Made by a program: the position numbers and the translations under genes. Under the pieces are notes generated by a model. It was not told where the DNA came from. It saw only the letters and a program-made list of their open reading frames with translations, and searched no databases. A stretch of DNA of 64,000 nucleotides from Lachancea thermotolerans CBS 6340. Lineage: Eukaryota > Ascomycota > Saccharomycetes > Saccharomycetales > Saccharomycetaceae. This document shows, piece by piece, positions 41,595 through 51,435 of the stretch (position 1 is its first letter; every line of letters starts with the position of its first letter). The stretch is taken from NCBI RefSeq assembly GCF_000142805.1, contig NC_013082.1:1-64000 (forward strand), read 5' to 3'.

Positions 41595-41909
41595 ATGGCA
41601 CGCAAGGGCTCTGGCAAGAAGCCCAGGTCTACTAGGGACGTCTCTAAAGGAGTAATACGGAAACATCAAAAAATAAGGACCAAGCTCAAAGTTGAGCAGG
41701 CTAACAAAGAATCATTTCTCATATCGGAGCTCAACGAGAGGGAGCATAATACCAAGAGAACGCCTGCGCTAGAATCGCTCAAGGTTAGCGATCTCATCGA
41801 GGATCGGGAAAAGGACAAGAGCATGCAGAAGAAAATGGAAGAGCAGAAACAAAGCACAGATAATAACATTATTGAACAGCTTGAATTGATTTCGGGGTTT
41901 TCGCTGTGA
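41595..41909 (+). CDS. ADF1: Adf1-like small basic protein, 104 aa
   Basis: First ATG in the frame is at 41,595 (MARKGSGKKPRSTRDVSKGV); the frame is open 16 codons upstream without ATG. It is rich in Lys and Glu and ends LISGFSL, like S. cerevisiae Adf1 (YCL058W-A, ending MISGFSL, 113 aa), described there as an antisense-encoded DNA-binding factor opposing FYV5. Position next to KRR1, divergent, fits. The KxxxxL helical repeat in the middle is shared with the S. cerevisiae protein. Confidence 0.85.
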   Translation: MARKGSGKKPRSTRDVSKGVIRKHQKIRTKLKVEQANKESFLISELNEREHNTKRTPALESLKVSDLIEDREKDKSMQKKMEEQKQSTDNNIIEQLELISGFSL

Positions 41910-42091
41910 ACCGGGGACATTATAGATACAGATATGATTTATTCGAGGTGCCACACCTGAACCTTGATTGGAAGTTCAATATGGTATTTTACATCATTGC
42001 AGCGTACGTAAGGAATGTATATGAAGGATGGGCATATGAGTGAGGTTTTTTGCTCATCTCGCGCCTAGAGTTTGACTAATCAAATGCACGT

Positions 42092-42340
42092 TTAAGCTTT
42101 CACAGTTCTCAAACCGGCAGAGGAACGGAAAATGGCATCGCCTTCGGCATACCCTCTACCGAGCCCGAAACCCACGCCGATCCAAACTGGGAATGCGCGA
42201 CGCTTGAATAGCAATACGGAAGCCACCACGCCTGCACCGAACCCTAAGCCAGTCTTCACCACAAGATTCGAGAGGACAACGTCCCACTTGTCGTTCAGAA
42301 GTGACCTGCTTGTTGGGGATACCTTCAGTTGTTCGGACAT
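42092..42340 (-). CDS. MIC10: Mic10, MICOS core subunit, 82 aa
   Basis: Starts at ATG 42,340 ([20 protein letters not shown]). It has the two membrane segments with glycine motifs that define Mic10: [18 protein letters not shown] and [17 protein letters not shown]. The four-glycine motif drives oligomerisation and bends the inner membrane at crista junctions. Length agrees with the family (97 in S. cerevisiae), and the position matches YCL057C-A. An upstream in-frame extension has no ATG. Confidence 0.95.
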   Translation of the reverse strand: MSEQLKVSPTSRSLLNDKWDVVLSNLVVKTGLGFGAGVVASVLLFKRRAFPVWIGVGFGLGRGYAEGDAIFRSSAGLRTVKA

Positions 42341-42945
42341 ATTGTATTGAGCTTTTCTGGTTATCACCAACGTCGGTACAGATAGTATGCAATAAACCTG
42401 TAAATCTTACTAACTTAATTGACTACTCTATAACAAAATTTTCGGATGCTAAGATCACCAGATCCGGGTAACAATTATACGTTTCCTGCTCTATTGATTG
42501 GCTATTACACGAATATGGCAATGTTGAAGTAGAGAGCCTAAGATTTATCAAGATAAATCCAGACTGCAGATGCCACAAGTGGAAGTTACTTCCTGGTGAA
42601 CTGCCAACTCAAACCGAGGGGAGACAGTCCCCTTTGCGATAGCTTGCGTGTTGAAACATAACCTTAAGTAATTCCGGGAAGCGAAGCAGGCGGGGACTAC
42701 TAAGCAAGTCTTCTGCTTGCCTCTTGTGACCGAGCTGATATTTCACGTAGCGGTACTATTCATGTTCAACTCTCTTCATTTTCGCCGAGAAATACGCATT
42801 CGAAGAAAAGGCGATATTTACCAGAGGCGTGCTTCCGCATACGCCGTGCGAGGCTCCCTCTTGACCTAGGAATCTAATTCGTGTAAGAAATGCCGGAAGG
42901 AATCGATCAACGCGCCCTCCTCCGTAGCCCAAGCTTACTGCTGTA
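42341..42945. other. gene-free stretch between MIC10 and PEX34
   Basis: About 600 bp. It contains the MIC10 promoter and the 3' flank of PEX34. PRD1 sits in this interval in S. cerevisiae and is absent here; I see no remnant. Confidence 0.5.
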
Positions 42946-43533
42946 TCACGGCGTTAAAGAGGAAAATCCTGAAAATAGAAGCCTTGCAATTGCGAATATG
43001 CTTGAAACTCTTTCCAGCAATCTTTTCCACTTTTCTGTGAGCCCGAATGCAAGCACATCGGCAGCGACTAAAGTCAAATAACCTATATTTTGTATCAATT
43101 CGAGAGCTACCAAAATGAGTTTCTGATTAATTTCTTGGATTCTAGCGGTTACTTTGGCGTTTAAAACCTTACGGACAGGGTTTACAGGGCGTCTCATGAA
43201 TTCGGCTTGTTCCCGTTTTAACCTAGACCTCGAAATTGCTAGGTTGATAATGTCACTGGCATTTCTTCGAGAAGATAGAGTGAGAGACACCAGCCATGCT
43301 TTTGAACAAAAGCCACTTTTATTCAGTTTTTGATAAAAAACGTTGTTTTCACCAATGACTCCAAAACTTCGTAATAACTGGAGATCATCGAATATACCCG
43401 CAATTGTTTCAAGTCCAGAAACCAGAGCGCTTTCGATATTCTTACCTTGCCCTTCCAGGGTCGAGGGCTTGTCAGGGCATGATCGACTCCCTCTCTTGCT
43501 CAAGGGCCGCGATTTGCCTGGATGTGTGTCCAT
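42946..43533 (-). CDS. PEX34: Pex34-like peroxisomal membrane protein, 195 aa
   Basis: The conserved part is the middle and end. FDDLQLLRSFGVIGEN corresponds to the S. cerevisiae LLDFFAVLENLGVVNDKLY segment, and SKAWLVSLTLS to RKVWLCYSCISV. The C-terminal LIQNIGYLTLVAADVLAFGL plus RVSSIFAIARLLFSGFS corresponds to LLQDLSYLMVLIYPG plus LSNIITLCRIIV. The family (Pex11-type fold) helps peroxisome division. The first 30 residues are an extra basic Ser/Pro-rich extension; a later start is possible. Synteny with YCL056C, upstream of KAR4, supports it. Confidence 0.8.
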   Translation of the reverse strand: MDTHPGKSRPLSKRGSRSCPDKPSTLEGQGKNIESALVSGLETIAGIFDDLQLLRSFGVIGENNVFYQKLNKSGFCSKAWLVSLTLSSRRNASDIINLAISRSRLKREQAEFMRRPVNPVRKVLNAKVTARIQEINQKLILVALELIQNIGYLTLVAADVLAFGLTEKWKRLLERVSSIFAIARLLFSGFSSLTP

Positions 43534-43648
43534 CTTTCTGCTTCATCGCCTGTTATCTGGGTTACTCCGCACGTAGTAGTCTTCCAAATTTCTTGATATG
43601 CTTAAGGTCCTTCATCATGTGATCTGCCCACCAAAAGCCAGTAACTAC

Positions 43649-44950
43649 CTACTTAAGTTGACGCTGGGCCTGTTTCGCTTCTAAATCATCGTCCGCGATC
43701 CAACGGGAACCGTCGGTTTCAAACTCTGTGAATGGGGGTTTTTTTTTGAAGCATGCAAATGCAAATCCCTTGCATTCTCTTCCCTCTTTAAAGCTGTTTT
43801 CTTCCGTGTAGCTCTTGGAACACTGGAAAATGTACAGACCTCTCTTAGAAGGGTCTTTGAATGACCTCCTGAGATCCATGGGGAAGCCGCATAATTTACA
43901 GAAAACCTTAGTGGTTAATGCGTAATTGCGAAAAGTCAAGTTAACTCGCACGTCGTTTGAGATTGGATGAACGTCCTCAGCCGGAATATTGCAGTTCTTA
44001 GGTAAAAACGGAACGCAGTGCTTGTACTCCTCTTGGAAACCGGCATGCATAATTATTAAAGAGTTGTGTTGAGGGCGCAGCGAATATGTTGAGGAGTTCG
44101 AAGGATGTACTCTACGGACCCTGAACTCACGCGTGAACCCTAATGACAAAGACGCTATGATAGCGTGAGGCCCAATGTTAGTTAGGCGGTCTGAATGCCA
44201 ATCCAGGTTGCTGTCTCTACTGTAGGAGTTTGAAAGAACTGCTTGGACCTCCCATTTTCCTGCCTCGACCTGGAATGGAAGTGCTGTCCTTTGAGAGAGT
44301 ACATCATTGACTAGTTCCTCAACCAGGATCTGCGCCATCATGATCTCATCGGAGTATGTACTGTAGCTTTCAACCCGCTTCCCGTTGTAGTAGAAAGGCT
44401 CAATACGATTTTCAGGAAGAAAGATACGAGACTTGCAGTTAGAAATACATTTGTTTCCGAAAAGATAGAATTCATTAGGTTTGAAAGATGTATCTTTCGA
44501 AAGCGCCTCAAGCAGCTTGTTCGCAAGTTCGAGCGGAAGCACGTTTGGGTGGTATGTGCAATATTTGAGTGTTGACTCAACATCTTCTTTAGAGTGAAGC
44601 TCTATAGGACGTGATGCTTTGGACCCATTTGTTTTAATAGCTGCCTTTGGTAATAACCTCACGTCGAGAAACCGGTTGAGGGTTTGCTGTTGTCTCGACT
44701 TGAATCTCTTGGACGAAGACTCTGGTGTTGTAGTGTCGCCTAACAACTGAGCTGATCTCTTTAACGAGCCGCCACAGCTAACAAGAACGTCCAGTAAACC
44801 GTCCACGCCATAGTCCGGGTATAAGTTCTGCAGTTCAGCTATCTTCTCTTCGGTGCTCCGAGCCATGCTTTGATAAATGAGTCTGGCCTTGAGATCATCC
44901 CTCTGTAATCCTTGGGGCGTGGTTCTGGATGAGATACGAAGCGTGATCAT
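43649..44950 (-). CDS. AlkB-type 2-oxoglutarate/Fe(II) dioxygenase with CUE and GRF-type zinc finger, 433 aa
   Basis: Three parts are visible. Residues about 33-72 are a CUE-like ubiquitin-binding segment (EEKIAELQNLYPDYGVDGLL, GSLKRSAQLLGD). Residues about 130-350 are the AlkB dioxygenase: LDWHSDRL (iron ligands H-x-D), YKHCVPF (distal His) and RVNLTFRNY (2-oxoglutarate Arg pair). Residues about 355-415 hold a GRF-type zinc finger (CKLCGFPMDL, RGLYIFQCSK, CKGFAFACFKKK). ALKBH2/3-type enzymes reverse alkyl damage on DNA or RNA bases. S. cerevisiae has no clear ortholog. A second ATG at 44,869 (MARSTEEKIAELQ) is the alternative start; the first 27 residues are basic and could target mitochondria. 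Confidence 0.88.
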   Translation of the reverse strand: MITLRISSRTTPQGLQRDDLKARLIYQSMARSTEEKIAELQNLYPDYGVDGLLDVLVSCGGSLKRSAQLLGDTTTPESSSKRFKSRQQQTLNRFLDVRLLPKAAIKTNGSKASRPIELHSKEDVESTLKYCTYHPNVLPLELANKLLEALSKDTSFKPNEFYLFGNKCISNCKSRIFLPENRIEPFYYNGKRVESYSTYSDEIMMAQILVEELVNDVLSQRTALPFQVEAGKWEVQAVLSNSYSRDSNLDWHSDRLTNIGPHAIIASLSLGFTREFRVRRVHPSNSSTYSLRPQHNSLIIMHAGFQEEYKHCVPFLPKNCNIPAEDVHPISNDVRVNLTFRNYALTTKVFCKLCGFPMDLRRSFKDPSKRGLYIFQCSKSYTEENSFKEGRECKGFAFACFKKKPPFTEFETDGSRWIADDDLEAKQAQRQLK

Positions 44951-46436
44951 TTGACAAATAACTCATCGCGCTTACGTACAGTCGGTGGTACTACTTCTTT
45001 CGTGAGATGTTATGTAAAACACACCTTTTTACAATGGAGACGGATCTAACAAAAACCCCCACTGCGGGAAAAAAGTTTTACCCATCAATTAGACACACAA
45101 GAACAGATTCAAATCCTGAGAATCCGGATTGGTTTGTTATAGCTATTTGGAGCCATCACTCCTAATGATGGTGACTGTATCCGCTTCAGAAATGCGTTAG
45201 CACACTTATCTCTCGCCGTTAGGCATCTCAGGTATTGTGGCGCCGCACTCTTCAGAAGGAGAAGCGACTGAAACGTGGTACAGGAGGTTTAAGTTAAGAA
45301 TTCTAGTTATACTAGGCTCTCAACCAGCGCCTAACCATTATGATATCCGAGGACCAAGCCTGCCCAGGAAGCCGTGCTGACCTTGATCGTCTGGAAGAGA
45401 AATTTACAACACGCACAGGTGAGTGACAAAAGACGGTTAAACGTCAAGAGCTGGAAGCATCAGCGGGCTTTGGACCGCTGTCGCGTGGTCCCAGGTTTTT
45501 CTAAAGGATGTGAGATGCCGGCTCCGGATTGATGAGGCGCTAAGCACCACGTACGGAGCGATACGCTCAAAACCAAAGTCGTCATGTACGTGGTACTCAT
45601 TATGTCACGTGTTGGGTCCGGTTCTGTACTTTAAGGAGTTCCGGGTCTTCCCGGCTTTGATTTAGGCACCAGGGAGGCTTGATGACAATTCGATAGGACC
45701 CTCTCTCGAAAGCGTATGTTGCAGGCTTTCGTTCTATGTACTTTGCTTGATGTGTAGTCTCCGCTTTTGTCGCGTTGTCGTGGCTTAAGCAGTGCTGTCT
45801 GGACGGGGTTTTGCCCTCTCCTGCTGTCGGTGGCAAATTTGCTCCTAGCAAATTGGAGTCGAGCGCCGCGTTACCCTGTTCGGAACGTGACCTTGGGCCA
45901 ATAATATGGTGCGCTCGAGCCTTCTCTCGGGGGTGAAAAAAAACATATTTGTGTGTTTTCTCCTTGTTTCCCATCTTGCTCACCACTTTATTTTCAATTC
46001 ATTCATCCGGAAATTTTTTTAACTCATTGACGACTCACTCGTGCGTATCTCTTTATACGGAGGAGCTAGAAGTTTTCAAGAGATCATTTTTTTCATTTAT
46101 TTCAATTCTGAGTTTTCGGCATTGGCGGCTAATTTAACAGCTGTACAAGAAAGCAAGAAGAGTCCAGGTTAGCCATTGCATTCGATACTGTTAGCAAGTG
46201 AGCACCCAGGTACTTGGATTAATTGTTCTGATTTTTGATTCCATTATTTTTTTTGGTTCCTATTTTATCTTTGCTTGTCTATAATTTGACGCCTTAACTG
46301 CGCAGCTCAAAAACAAGGAACGCAGGCTTTTTCAACAGCAAAATACTCAAACTCGACGTTTTGTTTTCTACGAAACTAAGGTTTGCGAACGCTAGATAAG
46401 TGATCTAATACTTTCACATTTTTCAATTTTTTTCCC
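44951..46436. other. long intergenic region, 1.5 kb
   Basis: Separates divergent AlkB-like and unknown genes. Contains a CACGTG at about 45,605 and a T-rich run before the right-hand gene. A 128-codon minus frame at 45,600-45,986 has no recognisable content. Length suggests a complex promoter for the gene at 46,437 or an unseen non-coding RNA. Confidence 0.4.
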
Positions 46437-47438
46437 ATGGAGCTTCAGAGCAAACGCTCACACTCAGCTTTAGGCGCGTGCCAAGAAGGGCTGCCACTGA
46501 AGCGCAGAGTTCTCAACTTAGCGCCCTCCCCGGTTAGCATGTCAAGCCGCACCAACATCCCGCGATCCTCGTTCCTACTGTCGAAAAATTCAACGAGTGA
46601 GGAAGACAATGAGGCTTACGACAGCGATTTTTCCAAAAAGCCCGCTGTCCATTTTAAGACTGCTCCAACCGTCGACTCTACACTAATAGATGCGGTATCT
46701 AAATACTCCGAGAGCGAGAAAGAAGCGCCAGAAGATGTTGGAAGGGCTAACGCCGGAGCTGCCACGGACCCTCATGAGGGTTTGGATAGCAGTTACCTGC
46801 TCGAAAGACGTCGGTCGCTCTCTAGGCACCCTTCTTTTTCGTCAAGCAGCCGCAAGCAAACCGTGCCAAGATCAGATTCTGTCGCACAAGAGAGGTGTTT
46901 CGACTACCTTTTGCAATCTATTGACGAAGTTTGGGCCCGTTATTGTAATACAACAGCAACCGCTGAGGCAAAAGTATACGACAATTTGAGTAAACCCCAA
47001 CGTGCTCTTGACCCATACACAGAGTCCCACGATGATTCGTTTGCTCGTAAGTCTTCAACTCCCGTTACACCACGCTATCAACGGGTTCTATCTTTTGCGT
47101 CCGTTAACAATTTCTCCGACGAAGATAGCGATGATACAAGCGGGTACAAGTCAGAGATCACCAATCCAACAGAATATGAAACTGATTGTGACTACCGCAA
47201 GATTTCAAACCTTCCAGATTCTATTCGTTTGCAATCGCTCAAGGATAGGCTGTGCCGCGCAAAAAACGACCTAGAGGACTTGCACGACTCGAACTCATTT
47301 GACGATTGTGTAAGGTTTTGGCGACGTTGGGATATGATCAAATACAGCGCTGTTGAGATGATGGAGGAAGATGATGACGATGACATTATCGAATCTGTCA
47401 TTGAAGAACTTGAAAGGGGCCGCTGCATTGTAAATTGA
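46437..47438 (+). CDS. uncharacterised yeast protein, 333 aa
   Basis: Clear ATG and coding composition. The N-terminal half is low-complexity with basic and Ser-rich segments (LERRRSLSRHPSFSSSSRKQ). A more ordered segment near residue 160 reads CFDYLLQSIDEVWARYCNTT. The C-terminal third has SLKDRLCRAKNDLEDLHDSN, FDDCVRFWRRWDMIKYSAV and an acidic tail (MMEEDDDDDIIESVIEELER). It has no membrane segment. RRRSLS and RRVLN-like sites suggest regulation by basophilic kinases. I do not recognise the family with confidence. The long upstream region points to regulated expression. Confidence 0.8.
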   Translation: MELQSKRSHSALGACQEGLPLKRRVLNLAPSPVSMSSRTNIPRSSFLLSKNSTSEEDNEAYDSDFSKKPAVHFKTAPTVDSTLIDAVSKYSESEKEAPEDVGRANAGAATDPHEGLDSSYLLERRRSLSRHPSFSSSSRKQTVPRSDSVAQERCFDYLLQSIDEVWARYCNTTATAEAKVYDNLSKPQRALDPYTESHDDSFARKSSTPVTPRYQRVLSFASVNNFSDEDSDDTSGYKSEITNPTEYETDCDYRKISNLPDSIRLQSLKDRLCRAKNDLEDLHDSNSFDDCVRFWRRWDMIKYSAVEMMEEDDDDDIIESVIEELERGRCIVN

Positions 47439-47777
47439 AGTAGTTTGTGGCAACAAACACTTATGGATCGATCCTATCCCTTCCTGAGAACGGGTCGCTA
47501 ATCCATCTGGAGTATGGTTATACGGTGTTAATTTATTGAAGATTGGTTTTTATTGTGTACTAATAATATACAAATACAAGTACTGTAATGTTTACGAGTT
47601 CAAATATCTGTCCTGATTGTGGCGCAACTCGATCACTGTTTCGAAATCAAAAAAAATATTAAAGGGGGAGTGATAAGCGAGGGTGAGACATAGACTCGTA
47701 CATCTCGGGATAAAAATAATTTGAATTGGTTTTCATCCTGATCTTAGAGAGTTTGACAAGAGCGCAAGGCGCTATAT
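47439..47777. promoter_or_regulatory. intergenic region, GEF1 promoter
   Basis: 339 bp between two genes in the same direction. AT-rich; no specific element recognised. Confidence 0.45.
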
Positions 47778-50513
47778 ATGCCGTTTAAAAACGCCGCAGC
47801 CCACAATGATTCCAATACTTTTCATTCTGCTATGAAAGGAAGCAGCCGCAGGATAAGAGGACGCAGTTCTCAAAGGGGCGGTGTTTCGAGAGCAGCTTCG
47901 GTTAACTTGCGCCTAGAAGGACTTCCAGGCCCTGGTGTTATAAACGAAGTCGTTCAAGGGACGGAATCACCGCATCCACACTCCAAGGCACTGTCACAGC
48001 TCACTCAGATATCGAGCATTCGCTCACCCATCAGAAATGCTGGGCCTCAAGATTATTTTCACATTAACTCTCAAGGCTCTTCCCCCACGAAGTACGGCAG
48101 TACAGACCAGGGCCGTAATGGACAGGAATCTGAGGCTAGCCTTTATAGTGAGAGCACACAGCCGCCTTATTTATTTCCAAAATTTCGCAACTTGACTGAA
48201 ACTCTCAATTCTGAGACCTTGCTACCTCGCAATTACTATGATGATTTCACCAGTGTGGACTGGGTCAAGGACTACCTTTATGATGTCTGGCAAAAGCAGC
48301 AAATGTCAGCTTTGAGGGGATTTACTGGCAAGTTAAAAAGGGTATACGGAAATGCTCAGGACTGGGTACTTATTACAGTGGTTGCTTTTAGCTGTTCCCT
48401 TTTAGCATTTTTCATAGACAAGGCCGAGGAGCTTTTGGTTGACCTAAAACGAGGTTACTGTAAATCAAACTTTTTTTTCAATCAGCAACAGTGCTGTGCC
48501 AGTTATACATGTGCAAATTGGAAATTATGGCCTGAAGCTCTTAGATTCCTTCATGGTGGTGTACTGCGTTCTGATTTTATGGTTTACACATTCCTTAGCC
48601 TGATATTAGCGCTCTCGGCAGCGAAAGTCACATTGACGACGAAATATATCAACCCCTTGGCCTTTCAAACCGATAAGAAGATATTCAAAACAATGTATCA
48701 TGCTTATGGTAGCGGAGTTCCTGAGGTTAAAACAATTCTTTCGGGTTTCATCATAAGAAAATTTTTGGGCACTTACACACTCTTCTCAAAATCAATCGCG
48801 TTAGTTCTTGCTATTGCGTCAGGATTGTCTTTGGGCAAGGAGGGACCATATGTTCATCTTGCTACATGCGTTGGAAACATCGTTAGTAGACAATTCGCAA
48901 AGTTCAAACTTAACGGGATTGAGAGGCGCGTAATACTGTCAGCCTCTGCTGCTGCAGGTGTCACTCTGGCATTCGGTTCCCCGCTTGGTGGCGTCTTATT
49001 TTCACTTGAAGAAGTCAGTTATTTTCTACCAGGAAATCAGCTCTTCAAAACCTTCTTTTCTGCTATTATGGCAAATTTATTTTTGCGCCTACTGAACCCT
49101 TATGGGACTGGGAAAGCAGTTTTATTTGAGGTCAAGTACTCTTCTGACTGGCAGACTACAGAACTTTTTTTGGTCACAATCATCGGTGCTATCGGTGGCG
49201 TGTTCGGAGCCTACTTTTGCAAGTTCGCGTCTTTTTGGGGAAGCTGGTTCAGGAGCAAAAGCTTTATTCGTGAAAAGCATCTCCGGGAAGTTGCGTTAAT
49301 AGCTCTTTTAACAGCAGCGCTCACATTTCCCAATTCTTATACGAACATCTCAGTTGCAGAACTACTGGCAAACCTTGCGTCGCCGTGCTTCTCTCCTGAC
49401 GACTTCACCGGAAAACATGGACTATGCCCAGTTGATAGAAAGTCATTTCCAAGTGAGATCGTTCCCCTTTCTTACGCTCTTATTGTCAAAATTGTGCTAA
49501 CTAGCATAACATTTGGAGTCAAGGTCCCTGCGGGTATATATGTGCCTTCGATGGTGATAGGTGCCTTATTTGGAAGGATTTTTGCAACATGGTTTGAACA
49601 CCTAGCAAGTCTCTATCCCAACTTTTTTGTTTTCACTCAAATTTGCAACAAATCAGGCTTAGAAGGCGTTTGCATAGACATGGGGATATATGCCATGATT
49701 TCTGCCGGAGCTTTTATGGCTGGCGTCACTAGAATGAACGTGACCCTTGCGATCATTATCTTTGAATTAACGTCTTCTTATAATTATGTGGTGCCAATAT
49801 CAATTGCTATCGCTGTCTCAAACTTAGTTGCGCATGTAATCGAGCCACAATCCCTTTATGAGATGCTTATGAGAAAGAACGACCTGCCCTTTTTGGATAA
49901 TCGAAAGGTTCGCGACTTTAGGAACCACGATGGCTTGAGAGAAATAGTTTCGACATTGAAACAAGGCAATGGGAACATTTACGTCAACCTCAGTGAACAA
50001 AAAGCCTTTTCATCTGCAGTCCTTAGAGAACACTTGAGCAATCTTCAAAAGGAGGGCCTCGTTGATGGTTGCATACCCATAATTAATAATGGTAAGTTGG
50101 CTGGCGTCTTGCCGGCTCCGGAACTTGAACTGGCATTGGATAAACTCAAATGCTTCGCTGATGAGTTCAAATTAACTCAGGACTTGAAGGTTCGGTTATT
50201 AGAGGTTGATACCAGCATTCCCAGCAGGGGGGGTGATAAAAACTTTACCAGCCCCATTGAATCTTTTCCAAATCTCACTAGTCAAGAAGAATGGCTTGCT
50301 GTTAATGAAATTCTTGAGAAATTATGCGATTTGACACCCATTGTTGAGAAGTTCCCTATAATGCTAGACCTCAACTCTTCTCCTTCGCTAGTGGAGCTTA
50401 TATTTACTAAGTTGGGCAACCGATTCATATCAGTATTAGACGGTGATGAGTTCGTGGGCTTAGTTCACAGAAAACACTTCATTGACTATTGTCGAGACAA
50501 GGCTATACTTTAG
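47778..50513 (+). CDS. GEF1: Gef1, CLC-type chloride/proton transporter, 911 aa
   Basis: After an N-terminal tail of about 190 residues comes a CLC membrane domain with its signatures. These are GSGVPEVKTILSGF, the GKEGPYVH gate containing the gating Glu, FGSPLGGVLFSLEEVS, and GVKVPAGIYVPSMVIGALFGR. About 10-12 membrane helices run from residue 200 to 700. Two CBS domains follow, the last ending ISVLDGDEFVGLVHRKHFID. Gef1 acidifies Golgi/vesicle compartments and supports copper loading of Fet3 and cation tolerance. It is longer than S. cerevisiae Gef1 (779), mostly at the N-terminus. S. cerevisiae has it on chromosome X, so synteny with the chromosome III block is interrupted here. Confidence 0.97.
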   Translation: MPFKNAAAHNDSNTFHSAMKGSSRRIRGRSSQRGGVSRAASVNLRLEGLPGPGVINEVVQGTESPHPHSKALSQLTQISSIRSPIRNAGPQDYFHINSQGSSPTKYGSTDQGRNGQESEASLYSESTQPPYLFPKFRNLTETLNSETLLPRNYYDDFTSVDWVKDYLYDVWQKQQMSALRGFTGKLKRVYGNAQDWVLITVVAFSCSLLAFFIDKAEELLVDLKRGYCKSNFFFNQQQCCASYTCANWKLWPEALRFLHGGVLRSDFMVYTFLSLILALSAAKVTLTTKYINPLAFQTDKKIFKTMYHAYGSGVPEVKTILSGFIIRKFLGTYTLFSKSIALVLAIASGLSLGKEGPYVHLATCVGNIVSRQFAKFKLNGIERRVILSASAAAGVTLAFGSPLGGVLFSLEEVSYFLPGNQLFKTFFSAIMANLFLRLLNPYGTGKAVLFEVKYSSDWQTTELFLVTIIGAIGGVFGAYFCKFASFWGSWFRSKSFIREKHLREVALIALLTAALTFPNSYTNISVAELLANLASPCFSPDDFTGKHGLCPVDRKSFPSEIVPLSYALIVKIVLTSITFGVKVPAGIYVPSMVIGALFGRIFATWFEHLASLYPNFFVFTQICNKSGLEGVCIDMGIYAMISAGAFMAGVTRMNVTLAIIIFELTSSYNYVVPISIAIAVSNLVAHVIEPQSLYEMLMRKNDLPFLDNRKVRDFRNHDGLREIVSTLKQGNGNIYVNLSEQKAFSSAVLREHLSNLQKEGLVDGCIPIINNGKLAGVLPAPELELALDKLKCFADEFKLTQDLKVRLLEVDTSIPSRGGDKNFTSPIESFPNLTSQEEWLAVNEILEKLCDLTPIVEKFPIMLDLNSSPSLVELIFTKLGNRFISVLDGDEFVGLVHRKHFIDYCRDKAIL

Positions 50514-51435
50514 GACTTGTGCTAGTCCATGGCAGCTTCTTGTCCATTAGAGGGCTCGTCCGCCCACTCCGAGTTACGTTGTCAAACCAGGTGCGGACTG
50601 TAAATTATAGGACCGATACGCGCCATCTCTATGTATGTAAAGGTCATGAGTATATGTTGTAATTAATTGGCTTTGGAAGACGAGTATTTGATAAAAAAGT
50701 ACTTAATTCTTTAATCTGCTGCGTTGTCATCCCAACATTTATATTTAGGCTTGCCTTTATCGAATCACCACTTTGGGTTTTTTCCAGCGGTGTTGCTGGT
50801 AAATAGAACGCCTGAGAAGTCAACAATTTAGTTAAAAATATAAAACCAGATCAAAAATGCAAGAACAATGAAGCTGCAGCTTTAATATCAGGCACTACAG
50901 TTCCAGGAGATGACGTTCATATAGTGATAGTTTATAGTGAGAATTTTCCGGGTAGGCAGCAGTTTGATTTAACAGTCAGCCTCCCATGAATATTATTATC
51001 CATGTTTTGTAATCATATATTCAGGTGGATTTTCTTCCTCTTGCTTCCCTCAGGAAGCCAACTTAATTTCATCAGTGTGGTGTTCCAATTCAAGTGAGCC
51101 CTCAAAGCTCTGCCATTGTTTTTGTATTTTATCACCTTCAAAAATTATGTAACTCGTTATCATCAAAAGCCGAAAAGCACTCGAGGGTTGTTTAAAATCT
51201 GCTCTGTTTCGGGAAGACTCGTTACAAGCTAAACCCGCCCTCGCCTTTTGCGATAAAACAGCTTGGCTTACATCAGGCTAAAACTTTTGTTTACTGTTCT
51301 GAAACAATTACATCTTGAGTGTCTGGTTTCACGATGCGACAAGACGCCACCAGCAACAGATAAAAATGTGACGGCACAACGAAGAGCACTGCCCTTTTGA
51401 ATTGCGATAGAGGCTTTAATCATATTACAGGAATA
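50514..51435. other. intergenic region between GEF1 and KAR4, 0.9 kb, with a possible small spliced gene
   Basis: A 60-codon minus frame at 50,644-50,826 lacks a start ATG. It is preceded on its strand by AACTAAAT and TTCTCAG, an intron-end-like context, and ends PKPINYNIYS. It could be the last exon of a small gene, but I found no convincing 5' exon or GTATGT donor. The right part holds the KAR4 promoter. Confidence 0.35.
51300..51331. promoter_or_regulatory. pheromone-response-element cores before KAR4
   Basis: TGAAACA at 51,300-51,306 and GGTTTCA (inverted TGAAACC) at 51,325-51,331 form an inverted pair about 105-136 bp before the KAR4 start. TGAAACA is the Ste12 site, and KAR4 is pheromone-induced in S. 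cerevisiae. Confidence 0.6.

Noticed and set aside
42132-42392. Frames on both strands over MIC10
   Set aside because: Shadows of the MIC10 coding sequence.
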